Shown piece by piece: positions 30,603 through 39,444 of a stretch of 64,000 nt of DNA. How positions within the stretch are numbered: position 1 is the stretch's first letter; the number at the start of each line of letters is the position of its first letter. Made by a program: the position numbers and the translations under genes. The notes under the pieces are model-generated. The model ran no database searches, was not told the origin of the DNA, and saw nothing but the letters and a program-made list of their open reading frames with translations. Source of the stretch: Lachnospiraceae bacterium Marseille-Q4251 (GTDB taxonomy: Bacteria > Bacillota > Clostridia > Lachnospirales > Lachnospiraceae); the NCBI GenBank assembly GCA_018223435.1, contig JAGTTO010000001.1:558001-622000 (forward strand), given 5' to 3'.

Positions 30603-32857
30603 AATTCCTCCTGTTTTTTCTTATTATCCATTTTTGCCTCCCGGTTGGTTGCCGCTCTGGGAGCAGTCCCCGTGTAGGCAAAGAAAAGAACGCTCATGGG
30701 AGGAACGGTAATCGTGATGGAATCCTTCCTGCCGTCGCACTCTTCCTTTCTGGATTGTTTTACTCTGGGGTTTCCGGCCCCGCTGCCGCCGTATTCCTTC
30801 CGGTCACTGTTGAAAATCTCCTTGTATTTTCCCGGCCAGGGCACGCCCACCGTGTGCTTTTCATAGGTGACAGGCGAGAAATTGGCCACCACCAGAAGGG
30901 TATCTTCTTTTTTCTCCGTATTTCTCGTGAAAACAAGCATATTTTCATTGGCGGAGATGCTGTTGATCCACTCGAAGCCCTCAGGGTCATAATCCATACG
31001 GTAAAGAGCAGGATGCTTACGATAAAAATCATTCAGTTCACTGACAAACTGCTGCATTTCCAGATGATCTTCCTTTTCCAGAAGATCCCATTCCAGCTCT
31101 TTTTCCGCCTTCCAGTCTTCCTCCTGGGCAAACTCCTGTCCCATGAAAAGGAGCTTCTTTCCGGGATGGGCCACCATATAGGCGTAGGCAGCTCTCAGGT
31201 TTGCCTCCTGCTGGGCCGTTCTGCCCGGCATTTTCCGGATCATGGATTCCTTTCCGTTCACGATGTCGTCATGGGAAAAAGTCAGCATGTAGTCCTCACT
31301 GTAGGCATAGATCATGCTAAAGGTCAGCTCGCCATGATGATACCCGCGGAAGATCGGATCCAGGCTCATGTAGCCCAGAAGATCATCAGTCCAGCCGGTG
31401 TTCCATTTGAAATCAAAGCCAAGTCCGTCCTCTTCCACCGGAGTGGTGACGCCGGGCCAGGCAGCTGACTCCTCTGCGATGAGAACGGCGCCGGGCTCTT
31501 TTTTCTTAAAGATGGAATTTAAATGTTTGAAAAATTCCACTGCCTCGAGATTCTCATTTCCGCCGTACATATTGGCAGCCCACTCGCCGCCCTGACGGCC
31601 GTAATCCAGATAGAGCATGGAAGCCACAGCATTCATCCTAAGACCGTCGGCATGATATTTTTCCGCCCAGAAAAGAGCGTTGGCGATGAGGAAGTTAGAA
31701 ACCTCCGGCTTGCCATAATCGAAAACGTAGGTACCCCACTCGGGATGGATGCCCCGCCGGGGATCGGGATGCTCGTAAAGGCAGGTGCCGTCGAAACCGC
31801 CCAGGCCAAAATCATACTTTGGAAAATGAGCCGGAACCCAGTCCAAAATCACGCCGATTCCTTCCCGGTGAAGGTAATCCATGAAATACATGAAATCCTC
31901 AGGCGTTCCGTACTGTCTCGCCGGCGCGTAATAACCGGTGACCTGGTAACCCCAGAATTCCTCAGAAAAATGCTCCATGACGGGCATAAGCTCCACATGG
32001 GTGTAATTCATCTTCTTCACATAGGAGGCCACCAGAGGAGCCAGTTCCCGGAAATTGTAAATTTCACCGTTTTCTTTCTTTTTCCAGGAAGCGAGATGCA
32101 TCTCGTAGACGGCCATGGCCTCTTTTTTCAAGTCATGCTTCTTCCTTCCGGCCATCCAGTCCTGATCTTTCCACTCAAAACCGGAAAGCTCCGTCACCAC
32201 GGAGGCTGTTCCCGGCTGCTCTTCCGTCTCATTGGCGTAGGGGTCTGCTTTCAGGAAAACAAGGCCGTTCTTCGCCTTGATCTCATATTTATAAAGGGTT
32301 CCCACCGGAAGTCCCGGCACAAACAGTTCAAAAATACCGGAATCCGAAAGTCTTCTCATGGGAAGCCTGCGGCCGTCCCAGAGATCAAAGTCACCCACCA
32401 GACTCACGCGCATGGCATGAGGCGCCCAGACGGCAAAATAGACGCCGGGAACTCCCTTCACGGTCATGGGATGGGCTCCCAGTTTCTCATAGATATCATA
32501 GCAGATCCCCGCCCGGAAGCGTTTCAGCTCCTTCTCCGTGATCTGCGGCTCAAAATCGTAGGGATTCTGCCAGCAGGCCGTATCTCCACTGTCAAAGGTC
32601 ACCTGCAGTGTATAAGACGGAATCCTTTTTCCAGGAATCAGGGCTGCAAAAAAGCCCGCCTCATCCTCCAGTTCCATTGGGTACGTTTTCTTTCCGCATA
32701 CAACACTGATGGCTGCTGCCGTGGGAACAAATGTCTGAATCAGGATGCCCTCATCCGTGACCTGTGCTCCCAAAAGACTGTGCGGGTTATCGGTCTCCGC
32801 ATAAGTGACTGCCTCGATCTCTGCCCAGTCCATCAGGTTATACAGTCTTTCGTTCAT
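30599..32857 (-). CDS. glgB: GlgB-like 1,4-alpha-glucan branching enzyme homologue with altered nucleophile
   Basis: The 752-residue protein has N-terminal CBM48-like modules (about 20-230), a GH13 barrel (about 250-600) and a C-terminal beta domain with a short charged tail. Branching-enzyme motifs are present: ILDWVPAHFP, IAEESAAWPGVT (acid/base Glu462), FSHDDIVNGK (Asp530). The nucleophile position, Asp in DGLRVDAVASMLY, is Asn409 here (DGLRMNAVASML; codon AAT). Known branching enzymes need this Asp, so transferase activity is doubtful unless the homologue works differently. GGGGAGG precedes the ATG. It shares an operon with the LCP gene and no other glycogen gene is nearby. Confidence 0.85.
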   Translation of the reverse strand: MNERLYNLMDWAEIEAVTYAETDNPHSLLGAQVTDEGILIQTFVPTAAAISVVCGKKTYPMELEDEAGFFAALIPGKRIPSYTLQVTFDSGDTACWQNPYDFEPQITEKELKRFRAGICYDIYEKLGAHPMTVKGVPGVYFAVWAPHAMRVSLVGDFDLWDGRRLPMRRLSDSGIFELFVPGLPVGTLYKYEIKAKNGLVFLKADPYANETEEQPGTASVVTELSGFEWKDQDWMAGRKKHDLKKEAMAVYEMHLASWKKKENGEIYNFRELAPLVASYVKKMNYTHVELMPVMEHFSEEFWGYQVTGYYAPARQYGTPEDFMYFMDYLHREGIGVILDWVPAHFPKYDFGLGGFDGTCLYEHPDPRRGIHPEWGTYVFDYGKPEVSNFLIANALFWAEKYHADGLRMNAVASMLYLDYGRQGGEWAANMYGGNENLEAVEFFKHLNSIFKKKEPGAVLIAEESAAWPGVTTPVEEDGLGFDFKWNTGWTDDLLGYMSLDPIFRGYHHGELTFSMIYAYSEDYMLTFSHDDIVNGKESMIRKMPGRTAQQEANLRAAYAYMVAHPGKKLLFMGQEFAQEEDWKAEKELEWDLLEKEDHLEMQQFVSELNDFYRKHPALYRMDYDPEGFEWINSISANENMLVFTRNTEKKEDTLLVVANFSPVTYEKHTVGVPWPGKYKEIFNSDRKEYGGSGAGNPRVKQSRKEECDGRKDSITITVPPMSVLFFAYTGTAPRAATNREAKMDNKKKQEEL

Positions 32858-32919
32858 CCCAACACACCTCCCCTTGTATCCTTTATTTTGCGCGAAACTT
32901 CCGCTCCGCCGCTGTCATA

Positions 32920-32947
32920 ATTTTACCATATTTACTTTCACTTTCAA
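32920..32947 (-). promoter_or_regulatory. Promoter of the glgB-like/LCP operon
   Basis: On the minus strand TTGAAA (32942-32947) and TAAAAT (32920-32925) are 16 bases apart, about 60 bases before the ATG. Confidence 0.6.
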
Positions 32948-32988
32948 GCTTTTTTCATATATTTCCTTTTTGCAGCCCCAGAAACGCC

Positions 32989-33009
32989 AAAAGGCTGCGT
33001 GGCGCAGCC
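32989..33009 (-). terminator. Terminator of serCA
   Basis: On the minus strand GGCTGCG, CCA, CGCAGCC and TTTT form a compact hairpin just after the serA stop. Confidence 0.85.
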
Positions 33010-33018
33010 TCTTGCTTT

Positions 33019-34182
33019 TTACTTTAAGATACGGACTTTTAAGACGCCGTCGATTTTTTTCAGGCTTTCGAGAACCGCCTCCGTGGGGTGATTTTCCAGG
33101 TCGAAAAGGGAATAGGCGTAATTTCCTTTGCTCTTGTTGAGCATCTTCGCGATGTTGATATCCGCCTCGCCGAACAGGGTGGTAAACTGACCGATCATGT
33201 TCTTGATGTTCCGGTGGTTGATGGCGATACGGCAGGCCTCCTGGCAGACACCCATCTCGCAGTCCGGATAGTTGACGGAATGGCGGATGTTTCCGTTTTC
33301 GAGGTAATCGATGAGCTCTTCCGCAGCCATTCTCGCGCAGTTGTCCTCGGACTCCTGGGTGGAAGCCCCGAGATGAGGAATCACAATAGCTCCCGGTGTC
33401 TTCGCGATGGCCGGTGTGGGGAAGTCCACGACATAGCGTTTTACTTTTCCCTGGTTCAGGGCGTCGATCATGGCTTTCTCATCCACCAGAAGGTCTCTGG
33501 CAAAATTCAGGATCACCACGCCGTCCTTCATCTGATTCAGGGCATCGGCGTTGATCATCTCTTTCGTGCTGTCGAGCAGCGGCACATGGATCGTGATATA
33601 ATCGCATTCCCGGTAGATATCGTTCACATCCTGGATATGATGGATGTCTCTGGAGAGCTTCCAGGCGCCGTCCACGGAAATGTAGGGATCATAGCCGTAG
33701 ACCTCCATATCCAGATTGACTGCCGCGTTGGCCACGAGAACGCCGATGGCTCCCAGGCCGATGATGCCGAGCTTCTTTCCTTTGAGCTCGCAGCCGGCAA
33801 AATGCTTTTTCTCCTTCTCGGCCCGTTTTCCAAGGTCCTCACTATCCCTTTCACTCTGGACCCAGGCGACACCGCCGATGATATCTCTCGAAGCCAGGAG
33901 CAGGCCGGCCAGAACCAGCTCTTTCACGCCGTTGGCATTGGCTCCCGGGGTGTTGAAGACCACGATGCCCTGCTCCGCGCATTTTTCCAGGGGAATGTTA
34001 TTGACGCCAGCTCCGGCTCTCGCCACGGCCTCCAGCATCGGAGGAAGTTCCATCTCATGCATGGAAGCGCTGCGGATCATGACCGCGTCGGCTTCCCTGA
34101 TATCTTCTGTTTTCTCAAAATCCGCTCCGAAAAGGCTCGTGCCTTTCTCGGAAATCGCATTCAGGCAGGTATATTTAAACAT
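33019..34182 (-). CDS. serA: D-3-phosphoglycerate dehydrogenase
   Basis: The 387-residue enzyme oxidises 3-phosphoglycerate to 3-phosphohydroxypyruvate, the first step of serine synthesis. It has a Rossmann motif LGIIGLGAIGVLVANAA, the hydroxyacid dehydrogenase signature region (VILNFARDLLVDEKAM, with catalytic Arg), His in IPHLGASTQESE, and a C-terminal ACT-like domain (about 315-387) for regulation. I use the ATG at 34182, which overlaps the serC stop by one base (TGATG) with GAGGAG upstream; the frame could extend one GTG codon further. Confidence 0.95.
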   Translation of the reverse strand: MFKYTCLNAISEKGTSLFGADFEKTEDIREADAVMIRSASMHEMELPPMLEAVARAGAGVNNIPLEKCAEQGIVVFNTPGANANGVKELVLAGLLLASRDIIGGVAWVQSERDSEDLGKRAEKEKKHFAGCELKGKKLGIIGLGAIGVLVANAAVNLDMEVYGYDPYISVDGAWKLSRDIHHIQDVNDIYRECDYITIHVPLLDSTKEMINADALNQMKDGVVILNFARDLLVDEKAMIDALNQGKVKRYVVDFPTPAIAKTPGAIVIPHLGASTQESEDNCARMAAEELIDYLENGNIRHSVNYPDCEMGVCQEACRIAINHRNIKNMIGQFTTLFGEADINIAKMLNKSKGNYAYSLFDLENHPTEAVLESLKKIDGVLKVRILK

Positions 34183-35264
34183 CACGCATTCTCCTCCTCA
34201 AACTTTTTCATAAAGGCAACGAGAGCCTCCACGCCTTCCAGCGGCATGGCGTTGTAGATGCTGGCTCTCATGCCGCCCACGGTTCTGTGGCCTTTCAGGT
34301 TCACAAGACCTGCCGCCTCTGCCTCTTTGACGAATTTGGCATCCAGCTCTTTATCGCCGGTGACAAAGGGCACATTCATGAGGGAACGGTCTTTCTTTTC
34401 CACGGTGCCATGGAAGAGACGGCTCTCGTCGAGATAATTATAAAGAATCGCCGCTTTTTTCTCATTCTTTTCCTTCATGGCAGCGAGACCGCCGTTCTTT
34501 TTCAGCCATTTGAAGACCTTGCCGCACATGTAAATGCAGTAGCAGTTGGGGGTGTTGTAGAGAGAACCCGCATCCGCGTGGGTCTTGTAGGTAAGCATCG
34601 TGGGCGTTCCCGGAAGGACATCCTCAGTGATAAGGTCCTCACGGATGATGGCAATGACCATACCGGCCGGGCCGATGTTCTTCTGGACGCCGCCGTAGAT
34701 AATGCCGTATTTTGTCACATCCACCGGTTCGGAAAGGAAACAGGAGGACACGTCAGCCACCAGAGTCTTTCCTTTCGTGTTGGGGAGTTCTTTGAATTTT
34801 GTTCCGTAAATCGTATTGTTTTCACAGATGTAGACGTAATCCGCATCCGGGCTGATAGGAAGATCGCTGCAGTCCGGGATATAGGAAAAGGTCTTATCCT
34901 CGGAAGAGGCGATCTTGTTGGCCTTTCCGTATTTCTGTGCTTCCTGCCATGCCTTCTTCGCCCACTGGCCGGTGACGATATAATCGGCCACGCGGTTCTT
35001 CATAAGGTTCATGGGGATCATGGCGAACTGCTGGGACGCTCCGCCCTGCAGGAAAAGCACTTTATAGTTGTCAGGAATCTGCATCAGATCCCTTAAATCC
35101 TGTTCTGCGGTCCTGATGATCTGGTCGAAAGCCAAAGATCGGTGACTCATTTCCATCACGGACATTCCGGAACCGTTGTAATCCAGCATTTCCTCCGCAG
35201 CTTCTTTTAATACTTCTTCCGGCAGACAAGCCGGTCCAGCTGAAAAATTGTACACTCTCTTCAC
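34182..35264 (-). CDS. serC: Phosphoserine aminotransferase
   Basis: The 360-residue PLP enzyme converts 3-phosphohydroxypyruvate and glutamate to phosphoserine. It opens with the family start RVYNFSAGPACLPEEVL; the PLP Lys is in GIIYGGVQKNIGPAG. The start codon is GTG (35264), nine bases after AGGAGG. It forms a two-gene serine operon with serA; no serB is seen in the window. Confidence 0.96.
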   Translation of the reverse strand: MKRVYNFSAGPACLPEEVLKEAAEEMLDYNGSGMSVMEMSHRSLAFDQIIRTAEQDLRDLMQIPDNYKVLFLQGGASQQFAMIPMNLMKNRVADYIVTGQWAKKAWQEAQKYGKANKIASSEDKTFSYIPDCSDLPISPDADYVYICENNTIYGTKFKELPNTKGKTLVADVSSCFLSEPVDVTKYGIIYGGVQKNIGPAGMVIAIIREDLITEDVLPGTPTMLTYKTHADAGSLYNTPNCYCIYMCGKVFKWLKKNGGLAAMKEKNEKKAAILYNYLDESRLFHGTVEKKDRSLMNVPFVTGDKELDAKFVKEAEAAGLVNLKGHRTVGGMRASIYNAMPLEGVEALVAFMKKFEEENA

Positions 35265-35300
35265 TACTTGCTTCCTCCTCTTATCTCTTTAATTCACTAA

Positions 35301-35329
35301 AGTGTAGCGCGTTGTGAAAGAATTGTCAA
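35301..35329 (-). promoter_or_regulatory. Promoter of serCA
   Basis: On the minus strand perfect TTGACA (35324-35329) and TACACT (35301-35306) are 17 bases apart, about 35 bases before the GTG start. No riboswitch or T-box fits in the short leader. Confidence 0.8.
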
Positions 35330-35384
35330 CCCTTTATTTTCCTACCAGTTACACTTGTCTTTGTTTCGCAGACAGTTTTAATGT

Positions 35385-35426
35385 AAAAAACTCCTTTCCA
35401 GGTTTCCGTTTTCCCCGGAAAGGAGT
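35385..35426 (-). terminator. Terminator of the hybrid kinase gene
   Basis: On the minus strand ACTCCTTTCCGG and CCTGGAAAGGAGT form a 12-bp stem followed by a T-run, immediately after the stop at 35430. Confidence 0.88.
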
Positions 35427-35429
35427 CGC

Positions 35430-38400
35430 TCATCGGTCTGTTCTACTCAGATATTTATCAAGAACCAGGGCCAGTTTCCGCACATCCACCGGCTTGGTGA
35501 CATGCTCGTTCATGCCGGCCCGGAAAGCCTCCTGCACATCCTCCGCAAAGGCATTGGCCGTCATGGCAATGATAGGAAGCTGATCGGTATAGGGGGTATG
35601 AAGCTCCCGGATGGCCCGGGTCGCCTGGTAGCCGTTCATCACCGGCATCTGGATATCCATAAAGACCACATCGAAGTAGCCATCGCCGCGTTTTTTCAGA
35701 AGCTCCACTGCCTCCTGTCCGTTGACAACGGACTCTGCCTTTATACCAAAGTCCTCCAGGAAGGTCTCGGCGATCTCCCGGTTAAGCTCGTTATCCTCCG
35801 CCAGAAGAGCTCGGAAGCCTTCAAAGCTTGCAGCCGGCCGTTTTTTCTCCTGGCCGCTTTCTTCTTTTTTCTCTGGTGCTTCTTCTGCCGAGAACTGTAA
35901 GATGACGGTAAAAATGCTTCCTTTTCCAGGTTCGCTCTTCACCTCGATGACGCCACCCATCATCTCCACCACGGAATGGGTGATGGAAAGGCCGAGTCCC
36001 GTTCCCTGGTTCTTCTGGGTCATGCTGTTATCAGCTCTCGTAAAGGGTTCGAAAACCTTTTCAAGAAACTCCTTCGACATACCGATGCCGTTATCCTCCA
36101 CCTGGAAGCGGTAGCGGCACTCTTCGCCCGTTTTATTCGGAAATTCCATCAGGCGCATGCGGATCCGGCCGCCCTCCGGCGTATATTTCACAGCGTTGGA
36201 GACAAGGTTGATAAATACCTGGCGAAGGCGCACAGGATCGCCCTGGACGTACTCGTGGATGAGATCGATCTCCACCCGGAAATCCTGTTTCTTTTTCCGA
36301 GCTTCCGTCGCTGTGACCTCCGCCGATTCGTTCATCAGCTTTTTCAGGGAAATCCGCTGGCGGCTCAGTTCCATCCGGCCACTCTCGATTTTGGACATAT
36401 CAAGGACATCGTTGATGAGGCTTAAGAGAAGCCTGGAGGAGTCGTCGATCTTTCTTAAGCAGTCCTCCACCCGCTCCCGGTTGTCCAGATTTTTCATGGC
36501 GATGGCCGTCATTCCGACAATGCCGTTCATGGGAGTACGGATATCGTGGGACATGCTGGAGAGGAAAAGGCTCTTGGCCCGGTTGGCTCCCTCCGCCGTA
36601 TGGTAGGCCTCCTTCAGAGCCTCGTTCATCTGCTCGCTCCGGCTCTTCGTTTCGTGAATATCCTGGAATGAAACGGACATGACGCTGGGGATTGTGTTCT
36701 GCTCCTCCAGCTGAGTAAAACGAAGACGCACCCAGCGATAGCCTTCCCCTGTCTCCAGGCGAAGCTCCGTCTCAAAGATGCCTCCCAGCTTCACAAAAAA
36801 CCTGGAGATCTCATGGAGCCGCAGGCTTCCATGGATCGTCTCCCAGTCCTCCGGCCAGGCAGCCTTCGCCAGCACATCCTTGCGGAAATCGTCATAATAG
36901 CCGCTGTGCAGGTTCCGGAAACAGCCGCCTAAATTTCTGTGAGAGACCTTATACTCGCCGGTTCGCATGTTCACATAGAGAATCAGGAGAAAATCCTCCG
37001 CCAGCGCGTGGATCAATCCCAGGTTTTCATTTCCGCGCTCCTGCATCATGTTCAGAAGATCGTCCCGCTCGTCAAAGTCACTCTCATATTTTTTCACCAG
37101 ACAGGTATTTTCGTACTCTTTGGTCAGAAGAGAACGGCAAAGTACAGCCAGACTTTGCCGCTGCTCCTCGGAAAAAGTGCTGTCCGGCTTCACCTTTACC
37201 TGAAGCTGACCAATGGTCTTTCCGTGAAGGGAAATAGGTTCCAGAAAGCTCTCTCCATCCCCGCTTTCTCCGCTTTCCCAAATGAGGCCTTTCTCATCCT
37301 TCAGGGCAAAGGAAGCGCCCTGGCTCTTTCCGGCGGTCTCCAGAAAGTTGCGGATATCGTCCAGACAGAAAAACTCACGAAGCAGGGGAAGCGCAGCCTC
37401 TTCTTCCTCGCTGTCCTTCGTCTCCTCCCGAACCAGAGTGCCGAAAATATCATAGTAAATCCGGTTCCTTCCGGCGCTCAGAAGATAAGTCAGATCCTCC
37501 TGAAGCGCCTGGTCGGAGCGAAGGAGATCCACCAGCTCCGGAGAATAGAGTGAGCCGCGGCCCTGCTCCAGTTCATCCAGAAACTGCTGAAAACGGATTC
37601 CACCTTTATAGCTTCTCTCGAGACTGTCAGTGGCCGCATCCATGCTGTCCGCGATGTGGATGAGCTCGATAAAAAAACGATAAGGCGAGGCGGTGTTGTC
37701 AAAATCTGCCGGATATCCCATTTTTCCGTCGTAGGATTTATGATGGCCCAGTACAACGTCGCCGTACTTCCGGAGCAACTTTCCCTTCCGGGTAATTTCA
37801 TAGCCATCCTCACAGTGCTTTCGGATTCTTTTCCGCTCCCGCTCCGTCAGCTGACGGGACTGTTTGTTGATGATCTCGCCGATCTTGATCTTTCCGATAT
37901 CGAAGACCTGAGCTGCCTCATTGACGTAGGTCATGATTTTTTCCCGGTTTTCAAAGACCTCCACAACGTTCTGGCAGTCCAGAGACCCTACCAGAAGGTC
38001 GGGGCAGTTGGTGAAAACGCTTTCCATAATCCGTGCCGCGATCTGGCCCACCATGGAGGAATGAAGAAGGGTTTCCTCGTCCCGGTTCAGAGTGGCGTTC
38101 ATCAGGAGGTTGAAATCCACCTCCCCCTCATCCACCAGCTCAATAAAATCTGCCAGTGACCGGGTCACCATATCGTTTACAAAGGCACTATTTCCGGTCC
38201 GGGGAAGGTTGCGGATGATGTTCAGATACTGATCCGCACATTTCTTCCAGATCTCCCGGTCGCCGTGGTACTCGTCTTTGTAGTGGACGATCACATAGAG
38301 AATATTCGTCAGATGGACTGTCGCGATCTGAAAGACCCGGCTGTCATAAAATTCCACGCCCTTCTGGCTGCCCAGGGGCTCATTTTCCAGAATATAGCTG

Positions 38401-39299
38401 CAGAAGGCCCAGTAATCCTCCACAAAATCCGTGCAGCTCATTTTCCCAAGGAAAAAGAGACAGCGATGGTAGTTGCAGTAAATCTCATCGGGCATCTCGA
38501 AACGGTTGGGATTTTTCTTCAGCTCTGCCTCGTAAAGCGCCCCCAGAACTTTTTCTCCGCGAATCAGAAATTCATCCGTCACATCCGCCCGGTCCGAACC
38601 GCAGATATAGTTTCCTAAAACGTCATAATTCAGCTCGTCGATGAGCTCGTCAAAGTCCAGATTTTCTCCGTCTTTTTCCCGTACTCTGGGGTCGTTATAA
38701 AAGTCCATAGCCTCATCCAGAATCCTCAAGAGCTCCTCACAGCTTACCTGACGGAAATTGACCGATACCACGGGATGATTATAAAAAGCGTAAATGATCC
38801 TTTTTCGCACACCCAGATCTTCGATCTCAAAATAGAGATCCTTTCGCTCCACAATCTGCTGGAAATATGCCTTGCTCCGCTCCCCGTCGCCTTCCCCGGA
38901 GCCTGCGTTGTACAAGCCGCCCAGAATGTTCAGGCACCAGATCTCGCCGCCCCGGTTCTTCGTCTCCCTGAAATAGCCATTCAGAAGCTCTGTCACTTCC
39001 CGGAAGGCCAGATCATCCTCGTAGCCCTCTGCTCTGCAGTCGATGATCTCATGGAGGAAGCAGTCAGCCAGCTCATCGTTTAAAAGAACCTCTCCGCTCA
39101 GGAACGGACGGACATAGAGATTCAGAAGAGCCTCGTTCTCAATGTAGAGGTTTCTCATGGACCTGGCTTTCTTCCTCAGCTTCTCCAGCCAGATTTCCTG
39201 ATCCTCCGCCTGAAGAAGGCGGTCGATCACCTGCGCTTCCGCATCCAAATTTTTCTTATATTTTTTGTAAAAATCTTCTATGTCTTTCCGCGATACCAT
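35430..39299 (-). CDS. Soluble hybrid histidine kinase with degenerate HD-GYP domain and receiver
   Basis: The 1289-residue protein has no membrane segment or signal peptide. Residues 1-400 are a helical region of unknown type (possibly TPR-like). Residues about 412-580 resemble HD-GYP phosphodiesterases: HSSMVGQIA, RKHCEDGYEI and HHKSYDGKMGYP are kept, but the HD dyad reads FDIGK (Phe466-Asp467). Then come a GAF-like region (about 650-730), a PAS-like region (about 755-885), HisKA with His918 (SMSHDIRTPMNG), HATPase (NLVSNAVKYTP, GTGLGLSI) and a receiver with Asp1215 (FMDIQMPVMNG). The kinase and receiver look active; the HD-GYP part is probably a sensor. No partner regulator is adjacent. 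Confidence 0.88.
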   Translation of the reverse strand: MVSRKDIEDFYKKYKKNLDAEAQVIDRLLQAEDQEIWLEKLRKKARSMRNLYIENEALLNLYVRPFLSGEVLLNDELADCFLHEIIDCRAEGYEDDLAFREVTELLNGYFRETKNRGGEIWCLNILGGLYNAGSGEGDGERSKAYFQQIVERKDLYFEIEDLGVRKRIIYAFYNHPVVSVNFRQVSCEELLRILDEAMDFYNDPRVREKDGENLDFDELIDELNYDVLGNYICGSDRADVTDEFLIRGEKVLGALYEAELKKNPNRFEMPDEIYCNYHRCLFFLGKMSCTDFVEDYWAFCSYILENEPLGSQKGVEFYDSRVFQIATVHLTNILYVIVHYKDEYHGDREIWKKCADQYLNIIRNLPRTGNSAFVNDMVTRSLADFIELVDEGEVDFNLLMNATLNRDEETLLHSSMVGQIAARIMESVFTNCPDLLVGSLDCQNVVEVFENREKIMTYVNEAAQVFDIGKIKIGEIINKQSRQLTERERKRIRKHCEDGYEITRKGKLLRKYGDVVLGHHKSYDGKMGYPADFDNTASPYRFFIELIHIADSMDAATDSLERSYKGGIRFQQFLDELEQGRGSLYSPELVDLLRSDQALQEDLTYLLSAGRNRIYYDIFGTLVREETKDSEEEEAALPLLREFFCLDDIRNFLETAGKSQGASFALKDEKGLIWESGESGDGESFLEPISLHGKTIGQLQVKVKPDSTFSEEQRQSLAVLCRSLLTKEYENTCLVKKYESDFDERDDLLNMMQERGNENLGLIHALAEDFLLILYVNMRTGEYKVSHRNLGGCFRNLHSGYYDDFRKDVLAKAAWPEDWETIHGSLRLHEISRFFVKLGGIFETELRLETGEGYRWVRLRFTQLEEQNTIPSVMSVSFQDIHETKSRSEQMNEALKEAYHTAEGANRAKSLFLSSMSHDIRTPMNGIVGMTAIAMKNLDNRERVEDCLRKIDDSSRLLLSLINDVLDMSKIESGRMELSRQRISLKKLMNESAEVTATEARKKKQDFRVEIDLIHEYVQGDPVRLRQVFINLVSNAVKYTPEGGRIRMRLMEFPNKTGEECRYRFQVEDNGIGMSKEFLEKVFEPFTRADNSMTQKNQGTGLGLSITHSVVEMMGGVIEVKSEPGKGSIFTVILQFSAEEAPEKKEESGQEKKRPAASFEGFRALLAEDNELNREIAETFLEDFGIKAESVVNGQEAVELLKKRGDGYFDVVFMDIQMPVMNGYQATRAIRELHTPYTDQLPIIAMTANAFAEDVQEAFRAGMNEHVTKPVDVRKLALVLDKYLSRTDR

Positions 39300-39386
39300 T
39301 TAAAACGGCCCCAATCTTCCTTAGTATATAAAATTTATTGTACCACAACGCGAAAGCTTTTACCAGCAAATCCACCGCCCGCGGAT

Positions 39387-39424
39387 AAAGAAAGAGCCCA
39401 TTTTTGATTATGGGCTCTTTCTTT
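39387..39424 (-). terminator. Terminator of leuB-ilvD-ilvB
   Basis: On the minus strand AAAGAAAGAGCCCAT and ATGGGCTCTTTCTTT form a 15-bp stem with a T-rich end, about 20 bases past the ilvB stop. Confidence 0.9.
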
Positions 39425-39444
39425 GCATATGCAGCTAATGATTT

